DNA of 64,000 nt from Microbacterium luticocti DSM 19459 (GTDB lineage Bacteria > Actinomycetota > Actinomycetes > Actinomycetales > Microbacteriaceae). Shown in pieces: positions 63,846 through 64,000 of this stretch. A program made the position numbers and the translations under genes. Each line of letters starts with the position of its first letter. The stretch's first letter is position 1. The notes under the pieces were generated by a model. That model was given only the letters and a program-made list of their open reading frames with translations, made no database searches and had not been told where the DNA came from. The DNA is taken from positions 124,001-188,000 of the forward strand of contig NZ_AULS01000001.1 of the NCBI RefSeq assembly GCF_000422405.1, given 5' to 3'.

Positions 63846-64000
63846 ATGACACTCGACACCACCACAGACGGCATCGGCACCGTCAGCCCCGCCACCGGGG
63901 CCGACGCCGGTGCACACCAGCACGGCTACATCAGCGACAAGGACCGCTACCTGGCGCGCATGAAGCGCATCGAGGGCCAGGCCCGCGGCATCGCCAAGAT
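63846..64000 (+). CDS. csoR: copper-sensing repressor CsoR, N-terminal part
   Basis: Only the first 51 or so codons are inside the window. After a 30-residue N-terminal arm with HQHG comes YLARMKRIEGQARGIAK, the first helix of the CsoR/DUF156 family. The copper-binding Cys/His/Cys residues are beyond the edge. AAGGA lies seven bases before the ATG; it is 11 bases downstream of copB and so co-transcribed. The operator boxes listed above are its expected targets. Confidence 0.85.
   Translation, partial: MTLDTTTDGIGTVSPATGADAGAHQHGYISDKDRYLARMKRIEGQARGIAK

Overview
This window comes from a high-GC Gram-positive chromosome, most likely a Microbacteriaceae member close to Microbacterium. The evidence is the very high GC content, frequent GTG starts, many 4-base ATGA gene overlaps, and a backbone with actinobacterial gene order: rpsB-tsf-pyrH-frr-cdsA; lepB-rnhB-DUF2469-yraN-yifB-dprA-xerC; rpsP-KH-rimM-trmD; ffh; lipB-lipA; ftsY-smc. 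No tRNA, rRNA or CRISPR array was seen.

Layout. 1-5.1 kb: thioredoxin-domain gene (cut by the edge), a 600-residue membrane protein, an AI-2E-type transporter, a hydrolase and a transglycosylase-like protein. 5.1-24.1 kb: mostly housekeeping genes for translation, lipid synthesis, secretion, recombination and tRNA modification, followed by a membrane protein divergent from a two-component system. 24.2-38.2 kb: a hydroxyproline catabolic and uptake locus. It holds an ornithine-cyclodeaminase-like reductase with a proline-racemase-family enzyme, a ketoglutarate-semialdehyde dehydrogenase, a 4-hydroxyproline epimerase, a DapA-like deaminase, a three-part flavin/iron-sulfur dehydrogenase, a branched-chain-type ABC importer and a GntR regulator. 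Four near-identical 12-bp palindromes (GTGA-N4-TCAC type), one at each promoter including that of the regulator, suggest one regulon. 38.3-47.4 kb: ffh, a TetR regulator, lipB-lipA, ftsY and smc.

47.5-50.2 kb: a promoter, a 32-codon ORF with a near-perfect Shine-Dalgarno, hairpins, an 88-residue unknown protein and a double-GNAT acetyltransferase, then SnoaL-like and TfoX-like small proteins. 50.2-54.6 kb is an eroded accessory region. An intact coiled-coil/TIR-domain protein sits among fragments of a ParE-like toxin, an AAA ATPase, a possible nuclease tail, an Fpg/Nei DNA glycosylase and an NlpC/P60 peptidase.

52.8-64.0 kb is a copper-resistance island: a His-rich polytopic membrane protein, a Tat-exported multicopper oxidase lipoprotein, a DUF6153-type protein, a CopZ chaperone, a CPC-type Cu+ ATPase, a flavin monooxygenase-like protein, a YdhK lipoprotein, a CPH-type CopB ATPase and the start of csoR. 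Five 17-bp palindromes of the form ATACCC-N5-GGGTAT, three of them inside promoter spacers, indicate that CsoR coordinates the island. The best candidates for new biology are the uORF-led acetyltransferase unit, the unknown copper-controlled membrane protein with paired DxxxH motifs, the hydroxyproline regulon with two Cys/Cys racemase-family enzymes, and the TIR gene in its decayed island.
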